A stretch of 64,000 bases of DNA from contig NZ_LGLV01000008.1 in the NCBI RefSeq assembly GCF_001687365.1, forward strand, positions 124,001 through 188,000, written 5' to 3'. Made by a program: the position numbers and the translations under genes. The stretch's first letter is position 1. Every line of letters begins with the position of its first letter. The notes beneath the pieces are model-generated. The model saw only the letters and a list, made by a program, of their open reading frames with translations, was not told the origin of the DNA and made no database searches. The stretch comes from Pararhizobium polonicum (GTDB lineage: Bacteria > Pseudomonadota > Alphaproteobacteria > Rhizobiales > Rhizobiaceae). Below are positions 27,647 to 35,593 of this stretch, in pieces.

Positions 27647-28560
27647 GGCCGCTCCTCCGCGACGCGCAGCAGCCAGAGTTGCACGATGCTGATCGCAACG
27701 AGGATGGCGAGCAGCGCAATGGAGAGGGCGGCGCCATAGCCGAGATTGAACGACACGAAGGATTGGTTGAAGATGTAGTAGACCACCGAGATCATCCGGT
27801 TCTGCGGCCCACCCGACGTCATGATGTAGAACTGGTCGAAGGCGAGGATCGAACCGGTGACGGAGATGATCAGCGCCAGCGCGATGGTCTTGCGCATCAG
27901 CGGCAGCGTCAGGTGCCGGAAACGCTGCCAGCGTCCGGCGCCGTCGATGCGGGCGGCTTCCGTCAGCTCCGACGGAATGGCCTGCAGGCCGGTCAGAAGA
28001 ATGATCATGGTGAAGCCGGCAATCTTCCAGACGACCATGACGATGATCGTGAGAAAGGCGCTGTCGAAGGTGGCGAGCAGATTGGGGCTCTTGTCCACCC
28101 AGCCGAGCGCCTTGAGAACCGGTCCGATGAAGCCGCTGTCGACATTGGCCAGCCACACCCAGAGCAGCGAGGCCGTGGCGAGGCCGACGACGACGGGCAG
28201 GAAGATGATGGTGCGGTAGGCGCTGACGAAGCGCCGCTGTTTCTCGACGAAGATCGCCAGCGGAAAGGCGACGGCGAAGATCGCGATGGTGACGACGACG
28301 GTATAATAGGCGGTGAATTGCAGCGCCGACATGAAGCGGGCGTCGTGGAACATGCGGACGTAGTTCTTGAAGCCGATCCAGCGCGTGCTGCCCATCAACG
28401 GCCAGTTGTGCAGGCTCATCCAGCCGGTGAAGATCACCGGTATGACGAAGAACAGGATGACCAGCGCCATTGCCGGCGCGATGTAGACAAGGCCGCGCCA
28501 GCCCGATCTGCGCCGCCGCCTGCGCTGCGGTGATGGGGTCTTCGAACCGGAACCGGTCAT
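27643..28560 (-). CDS. Sugar ABC transporter permease (MalF-like, CUT1)
   Basis: 305-residue permease. A very basic N-terminal stretch (QRRRRRRSG) precedes TM1 (VYIAPAMALVILFFVIPV), and the EAA loop is ELTEAARIDGAGRWQRFRHLTLPLM (about 200-224). The ATG at 28560 has GGAG seven bases upstream; in-frame upstream codons would only add non-conserved residues. It forms the heterodimeric channel with the MalG-like partner. Confidence 0.9.
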   Translation of the reverse strand: MTGSGSKTPSPQRRRRRRSGWRGLVYIAPAMALVILFFVIPVIFTGWMSLHNWPLMGSTRWIGFKNYVRMFHDARFMSALQFTAYYTVVVTIAIFAVAFPLAIFVEKQRRFVSAYRTIIFLPVVVGLATASLLWVWLANVDSGFIGPVLKALGWVDKSPNLLATFDSAFLTIIVMVVWKIAGFTMIILLTGLQAIPSELTEAARIDGAGRWQRFRHLTLPLMRKTIALALIISVTGSILAFDQFYIMTSGGPQNRMISVVYYIFNQSFVSFNLGYGAALSIALLAILVAISIVQLWLLRVAEERP

Positions 28561-28589
28561 CGAAATGCTCCGCATGGATTTGAAAGAAT

Positions 28590-28619
28590 TGGCCGGGAGG
28601 CGGCTTTTCCTCCCGGCCA
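28590..28619 (-). promoter_or_regulatory. Intercistronic hairpin between binding protein and permease genes
   Basis: Perfect 11-bp stem (TGGCCGGGAGG at 28590-28600 with CCTCCCGGCCA at 28609-28619), 8-base loop. It follows the binding-protein stop by about 15 bp. Such hairpins stabilise the upstream mRNA or partly terminate, giving more binding protein than permease; this role is inferred. Confidence 0.6.
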
Positions 28620-28633
28620 CAGCGACCGGGAGA

Positions 28634-29872
28634 TTATTGGCCGCTGTCGATGATCGACTGCATTTCGCTCTGGGCGTTTGAGAAAGCGCCATCGACGTCG
28701 TCACCATAGATGGCGGCGTTGGTGAAGCTCGCCCAGGGGCCGTTGGCGCTGTTGATCAGGTCGTTGAACTGCAGCGTGTAGGGCGTCTTGGCAACGGAGA
28801 TGGCCTGGATGCCGACCTGCAGCCGCGGGTCGAGACCTGCCAGAACCTTGTCGGCAATATCGCCGCGGGTCGGCAGGCTGCCGTATTTCGCCATGATCTT
28901 CTGGCCGTCCTCGGAATAGATATATTCGAGGAATTCCTTGACGGCGGCGATCTTCGGCGTCCCCTTGGTGACCACGAAATTGTCGCCGCCGGCAAAGGAG
29001 GATGTTCCGCCGGTGGCGCCGGGGATCAGCGTGACACCAAAATGGATGTCCGGATGTTCCGTTACCAGTGATCCGATGGCAAAGGCGCCGAGGCTCTGCT
29101 GGCCGATCTTGCCGTTGGTGAAGGAGAGAAAGTTCGCGCCGTTGTCGCTGGCGGCCCCTGCGGGCACCAGATCCTTCTTGACCATGTTGCGGTAGATATC
29201 GACCGCCTTGCGCATTTCCGGCGTATCGAGCGTTGCCGCCTTGCTGTCGGCTGACAGGATATCGGCGCCCGATCCCCAGACCAGCGGGGTGAAGGTAAAG
29301 ATCATGCAGCCGCCGCAACCGCCGCCGGAGAAATAGAAGCCGTAGGTATCGTCACCCAGCGCCCGGATTTTCTCCGCATTGGCGGTGATCTCGTCCCAGC
29401 TGGCCGGTGCTTTTTCCGGATCGAGGCCGGCCTTCTTGTAGAGATCCTTGTTCCAGGCAAAGACGGAGGTCTCGACGGACAGCGGCAGGCCGTAGATGCG
29501 GTCCTCATAGGTGCCGAGCTTGATGTGCGACGGCGAAAGAGAATTGAAATAGGGCAGGGACTTTGCCCAGTCCGTCAGGTCTTCCAGTTGTCCGGCCGCT
29601 GCAAAGGCCGGATTGTAGATCAGGTCCATCGACAGCGCATCGGGCGCCTGTCCGCCGGCGATCGAGGTTGCGTATTTCTGCACCAGTTCCGAGAACGGCA
29701 CCTCCGTCATCGCCACCTGGTTCTCATGGCTGGAATTGTAGGCTTCGACGGCCTTCTTGAAGGCATCGCCGACGCCGGTGCGAACCCACATTTCCACCTT
29801 TTCGGCCGCCGCTGCACTGGCAACCAGGCACAGGGTAGCGATGCTGGTCGCTGCCAATAGACGCTTGATCAT
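28634..29872 (-). CDS. Sugar ABC transporter substrate-binding protein (family 1)
   Basis: 412-residue periplasmic protein. Signal peptide MIKRLLAATSIATLCLVASA ends at AAA-type cleavage near residue 23. The mature part has the family-1 pattern (FSELVQKYATSIAGGQAPDALSMD in pieces; YGLPLSVETSVFAWNKDLYKKAGLDP in pieces; FAGGDNFVVTKGT). An unusual GGGCGGC stretch lies near residue 180. The start has GGAGGAG close upstream. Likely ligand is an arabinofuranosyl oligosaccharide or glycoside, inferred from the GH127 gene in the same operon. Confidence 0.9.
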   Translation of the reverse strand: MIKRLLAATSIATLCLVASAAAAEKVEMWVRTGVGDAFKKAVEAYNSSHENQVAMTEVPFSELVQKYATSIAGGQAPDALSMDLIYNPAFAAAGQLEDLTDWAKSLPYFNSLSPSHIKLGTYEDRIYGLPLSVETSVFAWNKDLYKKAGLDPEKAPASWDEITANAEKIRALGDDTYGFYFSGGGCGGCMIFTFTPLVWGSGADILSADSKAATLDTPEMRKAVDIYRNMVKKDLVPAGAASDNGANFLSFTNGKIGQQSLGAFAIGSLVTEHPDIHFGVTLIPGATGGTSSFAGGDNFVVTKGTPKIAAVKEFLEYIYSEDGQKIMAKYGSLPTRGDIADKVLAGLDPRLQVGIQAISVAKTPYTLQFNDLINSANGPWASFTNAAIYGDDVDGAFSNAQSEMQSIIDSGQ

Positions 29873-29915
29873 GACACTCCTCCCAATATGGCGCCATCTC
29901 CTCCGGCGCCCGCGT

Positions 29916-30950
29916 TCATTCCCTCGGGGTGCTGCCCCCGCATGACTGCCGGACAACCAGCCGGCATGGCAGTTTCCTCACGCCCGGCTCGACAGGCCGT
30001 CCCTCCGCAAGCGCCAGAACGGTCAATCCCGCCTGCCGCCCGAGTTCCTTCAGTTCCATATCCACCGTCGTCAGCGGTGGCCGCGTCTGGGCCGCAACAA
30101 TCTCCCAATTGTCGAAGCCGATGACGGATACGTCTTCCGGCACTTTGATACCGCGCTCGCGCAGGGCGTCCACGGCCCCGCGGGCGATCTGGTCGTTGCC
30201 GCAGAACAGCGCATCCGGCTTTTCTCCAGGCCGCCTCCAGATCTCCGCGATCGCGTCATGCCCCCAGCTTTCCGACCAGAGGCCGTATAGGACCGGTTCG
30301 GCACTGCCAGCGGCGGCACTGTAGGCATCGGCGCGCTCCCGCACGGAGAAAAATTCCTTTGGGCCGGTGATATGCGCAATCCGCTGCCGCCCGCTCCGCA
30401 AAAGCCATTCAACGGCCAGCGTTGCGCCCTGCGCATCGTCCGACCGGAAGGTCACGCTGTTCGGCGTGCCCTCGGTAAAGGCATAGACCACCGGAACCGG
30501 CAGGTTCGAGAGATCGACCGGCAGACGCCTGTCGAGCCGCTTGCCGGTGGCGATGATGCCGTCCACCTGCTTGTCGAGCATCGCCTCGACATGGATCTGC
30601 CCCAGCGCCGGATCGTCCTCGATGGCGCAGAGGAAGACCGAAACGCCATGATCGACCAGCGCCTCCGAAACACCGGCCATAACCGGCAAAGTGAAACGGC
30701 CATAGGTATCGTTGGTCAGAAGCCCGATGGTGAAGCTGCGCTTGCTGAGCAGGCCGCGCGCCAATGCATTCGGGCGAAAGCCGATGTCGCTGGCGACGCG
30801 CTTTACCCGTTCGCGCGTCTCGTCTCCCATGCGTCCTGTGTTGTTCAGCGCTTTCGACGCGGTCGAAATGCTCACACCCGCTGCCGCTGCAACGTCATGG
30901 ATCGTAATGCGCTTCTTTGCTCCCCCGGTATCCAGAATATCCTCCCTCAA
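29916..30950 (-). CDS. LacI family transcriptional regulator
   Basis: About 344 residues. Helix-turn-helix and hinge: ITIHDVAAAAGVSISTASKALN and RPNALARGL. A periplasmic-binding-like effector domain (about 75-340) contains FCGNDQIARGAVDALRERGI and SVIGFDNWEI. It is first gene of the sugar operon (43 bp to the binding-protein gene), so it is autoregulated. The start is uncertain: only TTG at 30950 gives the full helix-turn-helix in frame, and the first ~10 residues are not conserved. Confidence 0.88.
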   Translation of the reverse strand: MREDILDTGGAKKRITIHDVAAAAGVSISTASKALNNTGRMGDETRERVKRVASDIGFRPNALARGLLSKRSFTIGLLTNDTYGRFTLPVMAGVSEALVDHGVSVFLCAIEDDPALGQIHVEAMLDKQVDGIIATGKRLDRRLPVDLSNLPVPVVYAFTEGTPNSVTFRSDDAQGATLAVEWLLRSGRQRIAHITGPKEFFSVRERADAYSAAAGSAEPVLYGLWSESWGHDAIAEIWRRPGEKPDALFCGNDQIARGAVDALRERGIKVPEDVSVIGFDNWEIVAAQTRPPLTTVDMELKELGRQAGLTVLALAEGRPVEPGVRKLPCRLVVRQSCGGSTPRE

Positions 30951-30956
30951 TTGAGA

Positions 30957-30974
30957 TGAGAAAACCTTTTACCA
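30957..30974. promoter_or_regulatory. LacI-type operator, proximal (imperfect)
   Basis: TGAGAAAACCTTTTACCA, a degenerate copy of the palindrome found 32 bp further upstream. It lies immediately in front of the lacI start. Pairing with the stronger site suggests cooperative or looped repression of the operon. Confidence 0.55.
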
Positions 30975-30988
30975 AGGGCAATGTCAAA

Positions 30989-31006
30989 TGAAAAAACGTT
31001 TTCTCA
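30989..31006. promoter_or_regulatory. LacI-type operator, distal (near-perfect palindrome)
   Basis: TGAAAAAACGTTTTCTCA differs from a perfect 18-bp palindrome at one position and has the central CG characteristic of LacI/GalR operators. The centre-to-centre distance to the proximal site is 32 bp, about three helical turns. Confidence 0.75.
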
Positions 31007-31579
31007 AAAAAACCATTGGAATTGAGGGATGTGGGTGTTTTTGCTGGTGAGGCGGAAGCTCCCTCCGACACCGGTGCTCGCTGGTATGCGGGCAGATCAG
31101 AGCAGCAGCCGTTTTGAACCGATTTATGAGTTGGCGAGCCATCTGCTGCGCGCATAGCGCATGGCTGCCGTGCAAAATTCTGCCTACGATTTAAGCGGAA
31201 TCAATGTATATTCAGCTCATCGAAGTGATGCACCTCCTCCCGCAGAGCTTCGATATTGTAGGTGTCCTCGCTCCTCCTCCCAGAGGGCACTTGCGGAATG
31301 GCAACACTCCTCCTCCCAGTTGCCGTTCGGTTCTATTCGAAAGCCTGCCGCACCTCCTCCCGCGGCAGGCTTTTTCGATTCAGGGCTCTTTTTCTCCGTC
31401 ATTCATCCAAACGCAAAAACCGCCGCGAAGCATGGCCCCGCGATGGCTCGAGACAGTCTCTGCGCTTGCGTTGATCGGTTCTCCAGCGGGTTTTTACGTC
31501 GCACGTGTCCCCCCGTCCGGGCGGCGCAGAGCGCTGCCAGGCTCTTTTGTTGTTTGTTGTTTGCTATTGGCCGGGGCGA
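31007..31579. other. Intergenic region carrying the CCTCCTCCC small RNA
   Basis: 573 bp between the LacI operator and the second fusion gene. It contains the four-hairpin RNA (31219-31375). Upstream, a possible promoter is TTGGCG (31133-31138) and ATAGCG about 17 bp later, which is weak. A 42-codon frame at 31029-31157 has no recognised similarity. The 200 bp after the RNA terminator show nothing I can name. Confidence 0.5.
31219..31375 (+). ncRNA. Small RNA with four CCUCCUCCC (anti-Shine-Dalgarno) hairpin loops; cuckoo / alpha-r14 / CcsR type
   Basis: Four consecutive hairpins each expose CCTCCTCCC in the loop. Stem 1 ATCGAAG/CTTCGAT (31219-31254, motif 31233-31241). Stem 2 GTGTCCTC/GAGGGCAC (31262-31290, motif 31273-31281). 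Stem 3 31296-31328 (motif 31309-31317). Stem 4 is a 12-bp terminator stem AAAGCCTGCCGC/GCGGCAGGCTTT with motif 31353-31361 as its loop, followed by TTTTT. Stem 2 and stem 3 contain compensating G-T pairs. RNAs with this motif in Rhizobiales and Rhodobacterales (cuckoo RNAs, alpha-r14/NfeR1, CcsR) pair with ribosome binding sites of many mRNAs, often transporters. The 5' end is not determined; it may lie up to 50 bp upstream. Confidence 0.88.
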
Positions 31580-34500
31580 TCAGCCCGTTGCTGCAACCGC
31601 CTCGAAGGTGTCCTCGAGCACGGCGAGCAGGTGGTCCGCGTCGCGCCTCGAAAAGATCATCGGCGGCCGCATCTTCAGCACGTTGTCATGTGGTCCTTCG
31701 GTGCCCATCAGCACGCCGCGCTGGCGTGCGCTGTTGGAGACGGCACGGGCAAAATCCGTGGCCGGCGCCTTGGTCTTGTGGTCGGTGACGAGTTCGATGC
31801 CGAGGAACAGACCCATGCCGCGCACGTCGCCGATCACCTCGAAGCGTTGCTGCAGTGCCCGGAAGCCGGCGATCAGATGGTTGCCGATCTCCTGCGCATT
31901 GCGGCGCAGGTCCTGCCCCTCGATGACATCGAGCACGGCAAGGCCGACGGCGCAGGAGACCGGATTGCCGCCGAATGTGTTGAAATATTCCATGCCATTG
32001 TTGAAGCTGTCGGCGATCTCGCGCGTCGTCACGACGGCTGCCAGTGGATGGCCATCACCGATCGGCTTGCCCATGGTGACGATATCGGGAACGACGTCTT
32101 GCGCCTCGAAGGCCCACCAGTGGCTGCCCACCCGGCCGAAGCCGACCTGAACCTCGTCGGCGATGCAGACGCCGCCTGCCTCGCGCACCATCCGGTAGAC
32201 CTCCTTCAGGTAGCCGTCCGGCAGGAACACCTGTCCGGCAACGCTGGGGATGGATTCGGCCATGAAGAAGCCCGGACCTTCGCCCTTTGCCTGCATCGTG
32301 GCGATCAGTTCGGCAACGCTTTCGGCATAGCGTTTTCCATGTTCTCCGGCCGCCCAGTCGGCGGGTGCATGATAGCTGTCGGGAACGGGTGCGACGTGGA
32401 CATGCGGCTTCTGTCCCTTGCCGCCCTTTCGCTGGAATTTGTAGGGGCTGATGTCGATCAGCTCCTGCGTCGTGCCGTGATAGGCCCAGTCGAGCACGAT
32501 CGCATTCTCGCGGCCGGTATGGGCCCGCATCAGGCGCAGCGCCAGGCCGTTGGCCTCCGAGCCGCTGTTGACGAAGCCGGCAACCGTCAGCTCCTTCGGC
32601 AGGGTGCCGGTCAGCCGCTCGGCATAGGCGACGATGTTGTCGTGCAGGTAGCGCGTATTGGTGTTGAGCGTCGCAGCCTGCCGGGCCATCGCCTCCACCA
32701 CCGCCGGATGGGCATGGCCGATGTGGCAGACATTGTTGAAGCAGTCGAGATAAGCCCGGCCGCTGTCGTCGATCAGCCAGACGCCGTCACCACGCACGAA
32801 CTTGATCGGCCTGTCGTAGGAGATCGACAGATTGGGGATCAGCAATTCCTTGCGCAGCCTGACGATCTCGTCATGCGACCGCCCGGTTTTCGCAAAGAAT
32901 TCCGGGGCGATGCCGGCGAAGGCATTCGCATTCGGAAACAACTCGGCCCAGACATCGAGGTAGCGCTCCTCGCCGACCCCGAGGATTTCCGTGGCGGAAA
33001 GGCGGGTGTCGGTGGAAATCTGCAGATGCAGGTGCGGTGCCCAGCCGCCGTTTTCCGTGGGCGCGCCCATCTCCCCGACCAGCGCGCCGGCTTCCAGACG
33101 GTCACCCGCTTGCAGCCTGCCGAGGGCCTCATGGGCCAGATGCCCCCAGAGCGAGACGAAGGCCGGGCAGCCTTCCGGTTCGTGGCGCAGTGCAATCAGG
33201 CAGCCGTAGCCGAGCGGATCTTTCTCGATCTCGACACTGACGATCGTGGCAGCCAGCGGCGTGTAGAGCCTGGTGCCCGCAGCCATGAACAGGTCGAGGC
33301 CGAGATGACGGATGCGGCGGGTCTCCTCGATCAGCCGGGACACGAACATGTCGCCGGAATAGACCGTGCGCGCCTCGCCCCAGGGGCCGATGCCGAGATC
33401 GACGCCGCGTTCGCTGCAATAGGCTTGCCAGATCGCCTGCGCCTCGTCCGGCCGCTCGCCGGCGGAGGCCACCGTCATCGGATGGTTAGGATCGGCATAG
33501 GGTACGAGATCGGCCGGATAGGTGGCCGCCGGCCGGTCGAGCAGCGGGCGAAGCGATGTGTGGTTGGCTTCAATCCATGCCGTGACGGCATGCGCGCCGG
33601 GTGCGGCCTCGAAACCGCAGGCATGGCGCAGGATCGCGGTGGCAAAACGCGGGTTCATTGCATCCATCTTGCGCAACAGCGTCCAGGCCGGCTTCTCGCT
33701 GATGGCGAGATAGGGGTTGCCGCCGGTATGGGCATGGCGCGAGGCCGAGATCGTCACCGAGGTGACGAGCCGCATGGCGATCAGGTCGAAGAGGAGGTCG
33801 ATTTCCTCTTCGAGAAACGGATATTCCGCATGGAAGCCGCGCACGATGGCTGCGGCAGCGCCGATCGGATCGGCATGATCGAGACCGGCATAGGCGGCAG
33901 CGATGGCGACCTCGGCGATCACCGGCGCATAAAGGGCGTCACCGAGATCGATCAGGCCGGCGATCCGGTCATGATTGTCGCTGTCAACCAGCACGTTCCA
34001 GTCATTGGCATCATTGTGGATAACAGCCGAACGCAAGGCCGGCAGACGCGGCGCGACCGTGATGTCGAACCGGGCGAGAAACCGCTCGAGCAGCGCGCGA
34101 TCCTCAGTGCCGGCAATATGGTGGAGCCTGCCGGCGGAGCGGCCGGCATGGCAGATGTTCCAGTCGAGGTCGCGCAGCGCGCCGGGATGCATGAAGCCCT
34201 TCAGCGCCGCATCGAAACGGCCGAGCAGGCGGCCGAGCGATTCCAGCGCCGTGTCGCTGCGTGCCGATTGGGCGAGCGGCATGCCCGGCACCCAGCCGAC
34301 AAGGCGCAGCAGATGGCGAACACCGTGTCCGCTTGTCGTCTCCGCAAGGCTGGAGCCGGATGTTGTCGAGCGGATGTGGGGAACCGGCAGATCAGGCGCG
34401 TGCCGGCTGATATGCCTGAGAAGGGCAGTCTGGAATTCGCTTTCGACCAGCGGTTCGCCTGCATTGATGATCTTCAGGATATAGGTCTCACCGCTGCCGG

Positions 34501-34633
34501 TCATCACCTTGAAATTCTGGTCGCGTTCGCTGTCGAGCGGCGACAGCGTGCCCTTGAGGCCATAATGCCCGGCAAGCAGGCGCTTTGCGTCCTCGATGGA
34601 GAAATCCGGTGTGGTCTTCAGCATATCGGTCAT
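31580..34633 (-). CDS. Fusion protein: hydroxylysine-kinase-like kinase, M23-like domain, class III PLP aminotransferase/phospho-lyase
   Basis: 1017-residue paralogue of the fusion at 6053-8977. Kinase part (about 30-300): HNDANDWNVL and LIDLGDALYAPV. M23-like part (about 430-560): here the zinc pattern is complete, HLGLDLFMAAGTRLYTP and a final PHLHLQIS. Class III PLP part (about 590-1015): NSGSEANGLAL, IADEVQVGFGR and the PLP lysine in TMGKPIGDGHPLAAV. A kinase joined to a phospho-lyase-type PLP enzyme suggests phosphorylation of an amino alcohol followed by elimination; transamination is the alternative. The ATG at 34633 has GGGGA seven bases upstream. It is divergent from an AsnC/Lrp regulator, its likely controller. 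Confidence 0.84.
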   Translation of the reverse strand: MTDMLKTTPDFSIEDAKRLLAGHYGLKGTLSPLDSERDQNFKVMTGSGETYILKIINAGEPLVESEFQTALLRHISRHAPDLPVPHIRSTTSGSSLAETTSGHGVRHLLRLVGWVPGMPLAQSARSDTALESLGRLLGRFDAALKGFMHPGALRDLDWNICHAGRSAGRLHHIAGTEDRALLERFLARFDITVAPRLPALRSAVIHNDANDWNVLVDSDNHDRIAGLIDLGDALYAPVIAEVAIAAAYAGLDHADPIGAAAAIVRGFHAEYPFLEEEIDLLFDLIAMRLVTSVTISASRHAHTGGNPYLAISEKPAWTLLRKMDAMNPRFATAILRHACGFEAAPGAHAVTAWIEANHTSLRPLLDRPAATYPADLVPYADPNHPMTVASAGERPDEAQAIWQAYCSERGVDLGIGPWGEARTVYSGDMFVSRLIEETRRIRHLGLDLFMAAGTRLYTPLAATIVSVEIEKDPLGYGCLIALRHEPEGCPAFVSLWGHLAHEALGRLQAGDRLEAGALVGEMGAPTENGGWAPHLHLQISTDTRLSATEILGVGEERYLDVWAELFPNANAFAGIAPEFFAKTGRSHDEIVRLRKELLIPNLSISYDRPIKFVRGDGVWLIDDSGRAYLDCFNNVCHIGHAHPAVVEAMARQAATLNTNTRYLHDNIVAYAERLTGTLPKELTVAGFVNSGSEANGLALRLMRAHTGRENAIVLDWAYHGTTQELIDISPYKFQRKGGKGQKPHVHVAPVPDSYHAPADWAAGEHGKRYAESVAELIATMQAKGEGPGFFMAESIPSVAGQVFLPDGYLKEVYRMVREAGGVCIADEVQVGFGRVGSHWWAFEAQDVVPDIVTMGKPIGDGHPLAAVVTTREIADSFNNGMEYFNTFGGNPVSCAVGLAVLDVIEGQDLRRNAQEIGNHLIAGFRALQQRFEVIGDVRGMGLFLGIELVTDHKTKAPATDFARAVSNSARQRGVLMGTEGPHDNVLKMRPPMIFSRRDADHLLAVLEDTFEAVAATG

Positions 34634-34693
34634 GTCGCGTCCCCGTGTTGTCCCCAGAGTTGCATGACAGAACGAATGGTGCATCCGGCATTG

Positions 34694-34710
34694 TGCCGGT
34701 TGCACCGGCA
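34694..34710. promoter_or_regulatory. Candidate Lrp/AsnC operator in divergent promoter
   Basis: TGCCGGT-TGC-ACCGGCA, a perfect 7-bp inverted repeat. Around it CCGGCATTGTG occurs twice as a direct repeat (34685-34695 and 34705-34715), 20 bp apart. It lies between the fusion gene and the AsnC-type regulator gene, as expected for a divergently acting Lrp-family protein. Confidence 0.55.
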
Positions 34711-34760
34711 TTGTGTTTATAATAACCGTCATCTTGTCGGCTCCCTCAAAGGCGAAAAAT

Positions 34761-35195
34761 ATGCAGGATACAGACGCGATCGACCGGACGATCCTGAGCA
34801 TCCTGTCGCGGGAGGCGCGCATTCCGATGAAGTCGCTGGCGGGCCGCATCGGGCTTTCCAGAAGTGCCACGACCGAGCGGGTCGGCCGGCTCGAAAAGGC
34901 GGGGATCATTCGCGGCTATCGCGCCGATATCGGCCAGCTGGACGACGGCCAGATCCAGGCCTTCCTGCTTTTGACGCTCAAGAAGACGCCGTCGATCGGC
35001 GTGCTCGACCGCCTGGCGGGGTTCTCCTCCGTGCGCAAGGTCTCCTCCGTCAGCGGCCAGCTCGATCTTGTCGTCGAGGTCGAGGTCGGGTCGATCAATG
35101 CGCTCAATGAACTGAGGAACGAGGTGGCGATGCTGGAGAATGTCGACGACCTGACGACCTCCATCGTTCTTCGCCGCGATATCGAGCGCAGCTGA
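34761..35195 (+). CDS. Lrp/AsnC family transcriptional regulator
   Basis: 144-residue regulator. N-terminal winged helix: DAIDRTILSILSREARIPMKSLA and IGLSRSATTERVGRLEKAGII. C-terminal RAM effector domain (about 70-140) includes SVSGQLDLVVEVEVGSINAL. The ATG at 34761 is preceded by AAGG. These regulators commonly sense amino acids or amines and control a divergent catabolic gene; here that gene is the kinase-aminotransferase fusion. Confidence 0.9.
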   Translation: MQDTDAIDRTILSILSREARIPMKSLAGRIGLSRSATTERVGRLEKAGIIRGYRADIGQLDDGQIQAFLLLTLKKTPSIGVLDRLAGFSSVRKVSSVSGQLDLVVEVEVGSINALNELRNEVAMLENVDDLTTSIVLRRDIERS

Positions 35196-35593
35196 GGCCG
35201 CGCTTGACTTCGCTGCCGATGCCCACACAATGATCGGCAGGAAAATCGCAGCGTTTCACCCGTTCCAGCGCCGATTTGGCGAAACAGGACGTGGCGTTTC
35301 CGGCCGCCGGCCCCCATTCCGCCCAAAACCGTCCCCCGAAAAATTTGAAAGTCTTTCGCTTGGGCCGTCGAAATGGACGGCTAGCGATCCGGCGCGCGAA
35401 AACGCACAATCATCAAACCGTAAATGAGACATCCGGCATCTCCTGTGGGGACGCGGGATCCTGATCGGGCAGGGGCCCTGACAAGCCGCAACGGCTTGAA
35501 AATCGGTACAGTGTGGTCGGCTCGCCGGAGGAGAAGGCGGTTCGGCCAGTGGCATGCGCCGGAGGTCTGACGATCCTGGCCAAGGGAGGAAAT
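35196..35593. other. Intergenic region and probable structured leader of the purine permease gene
   Basis: 398 bp. A promoter-region motif shared with uraH/puuE lies at 35339-35354. Further on are several stable hairpins: CAAGCCG/CGGCTTG with a CAA loop (35482-35498), CAGGG/CCCTG just before it, and a longer stem 35515-35526 with 35536-35547 whose loop is GGAGGAGAA. If transcription starts near the shared motif, the mRNA has a ~200-nt structured leader. A riboswitch is possible but I do not recognise a known class. Confidence 0.4.
35339..35354. promoter_or_regulatory. Shared purine-island motif AAAAATTTGAAAGTCT, copy 1
   Basis: AAAAATTTGAAAGTCT lies about 240 bp upstream of the purine permease start. 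An identical 16-mer, also preceded by a C run, occurs in the puuE/uraH promoter region. See the copy at 40106-40121. Confidence 0.5.

Noticed and set aside
31029..31157. 42-codon open frame upstream of the small RNA (MWVFLLVRRK...)
   Set aside because: No recognised similarity, no clear ribosome binding site, and it overlaps a possible promoter for the RNA. Not a DUF1127 protein.
31233..31361. Regularly repeated CCTCCTCCC looking like a repeat array
   Set aside because: Spacing is unequal (40, 36 and 44 bp), the repeat is 9 bp, and each copy is in a hairpin loop; not CRISPR.
35460..35593. Known purine or xanthine riboswitch upstream of the permease
   Set aside because: Stems are present, but I could not match any known aptamer core by eye, so it is reported only as a structured leader.
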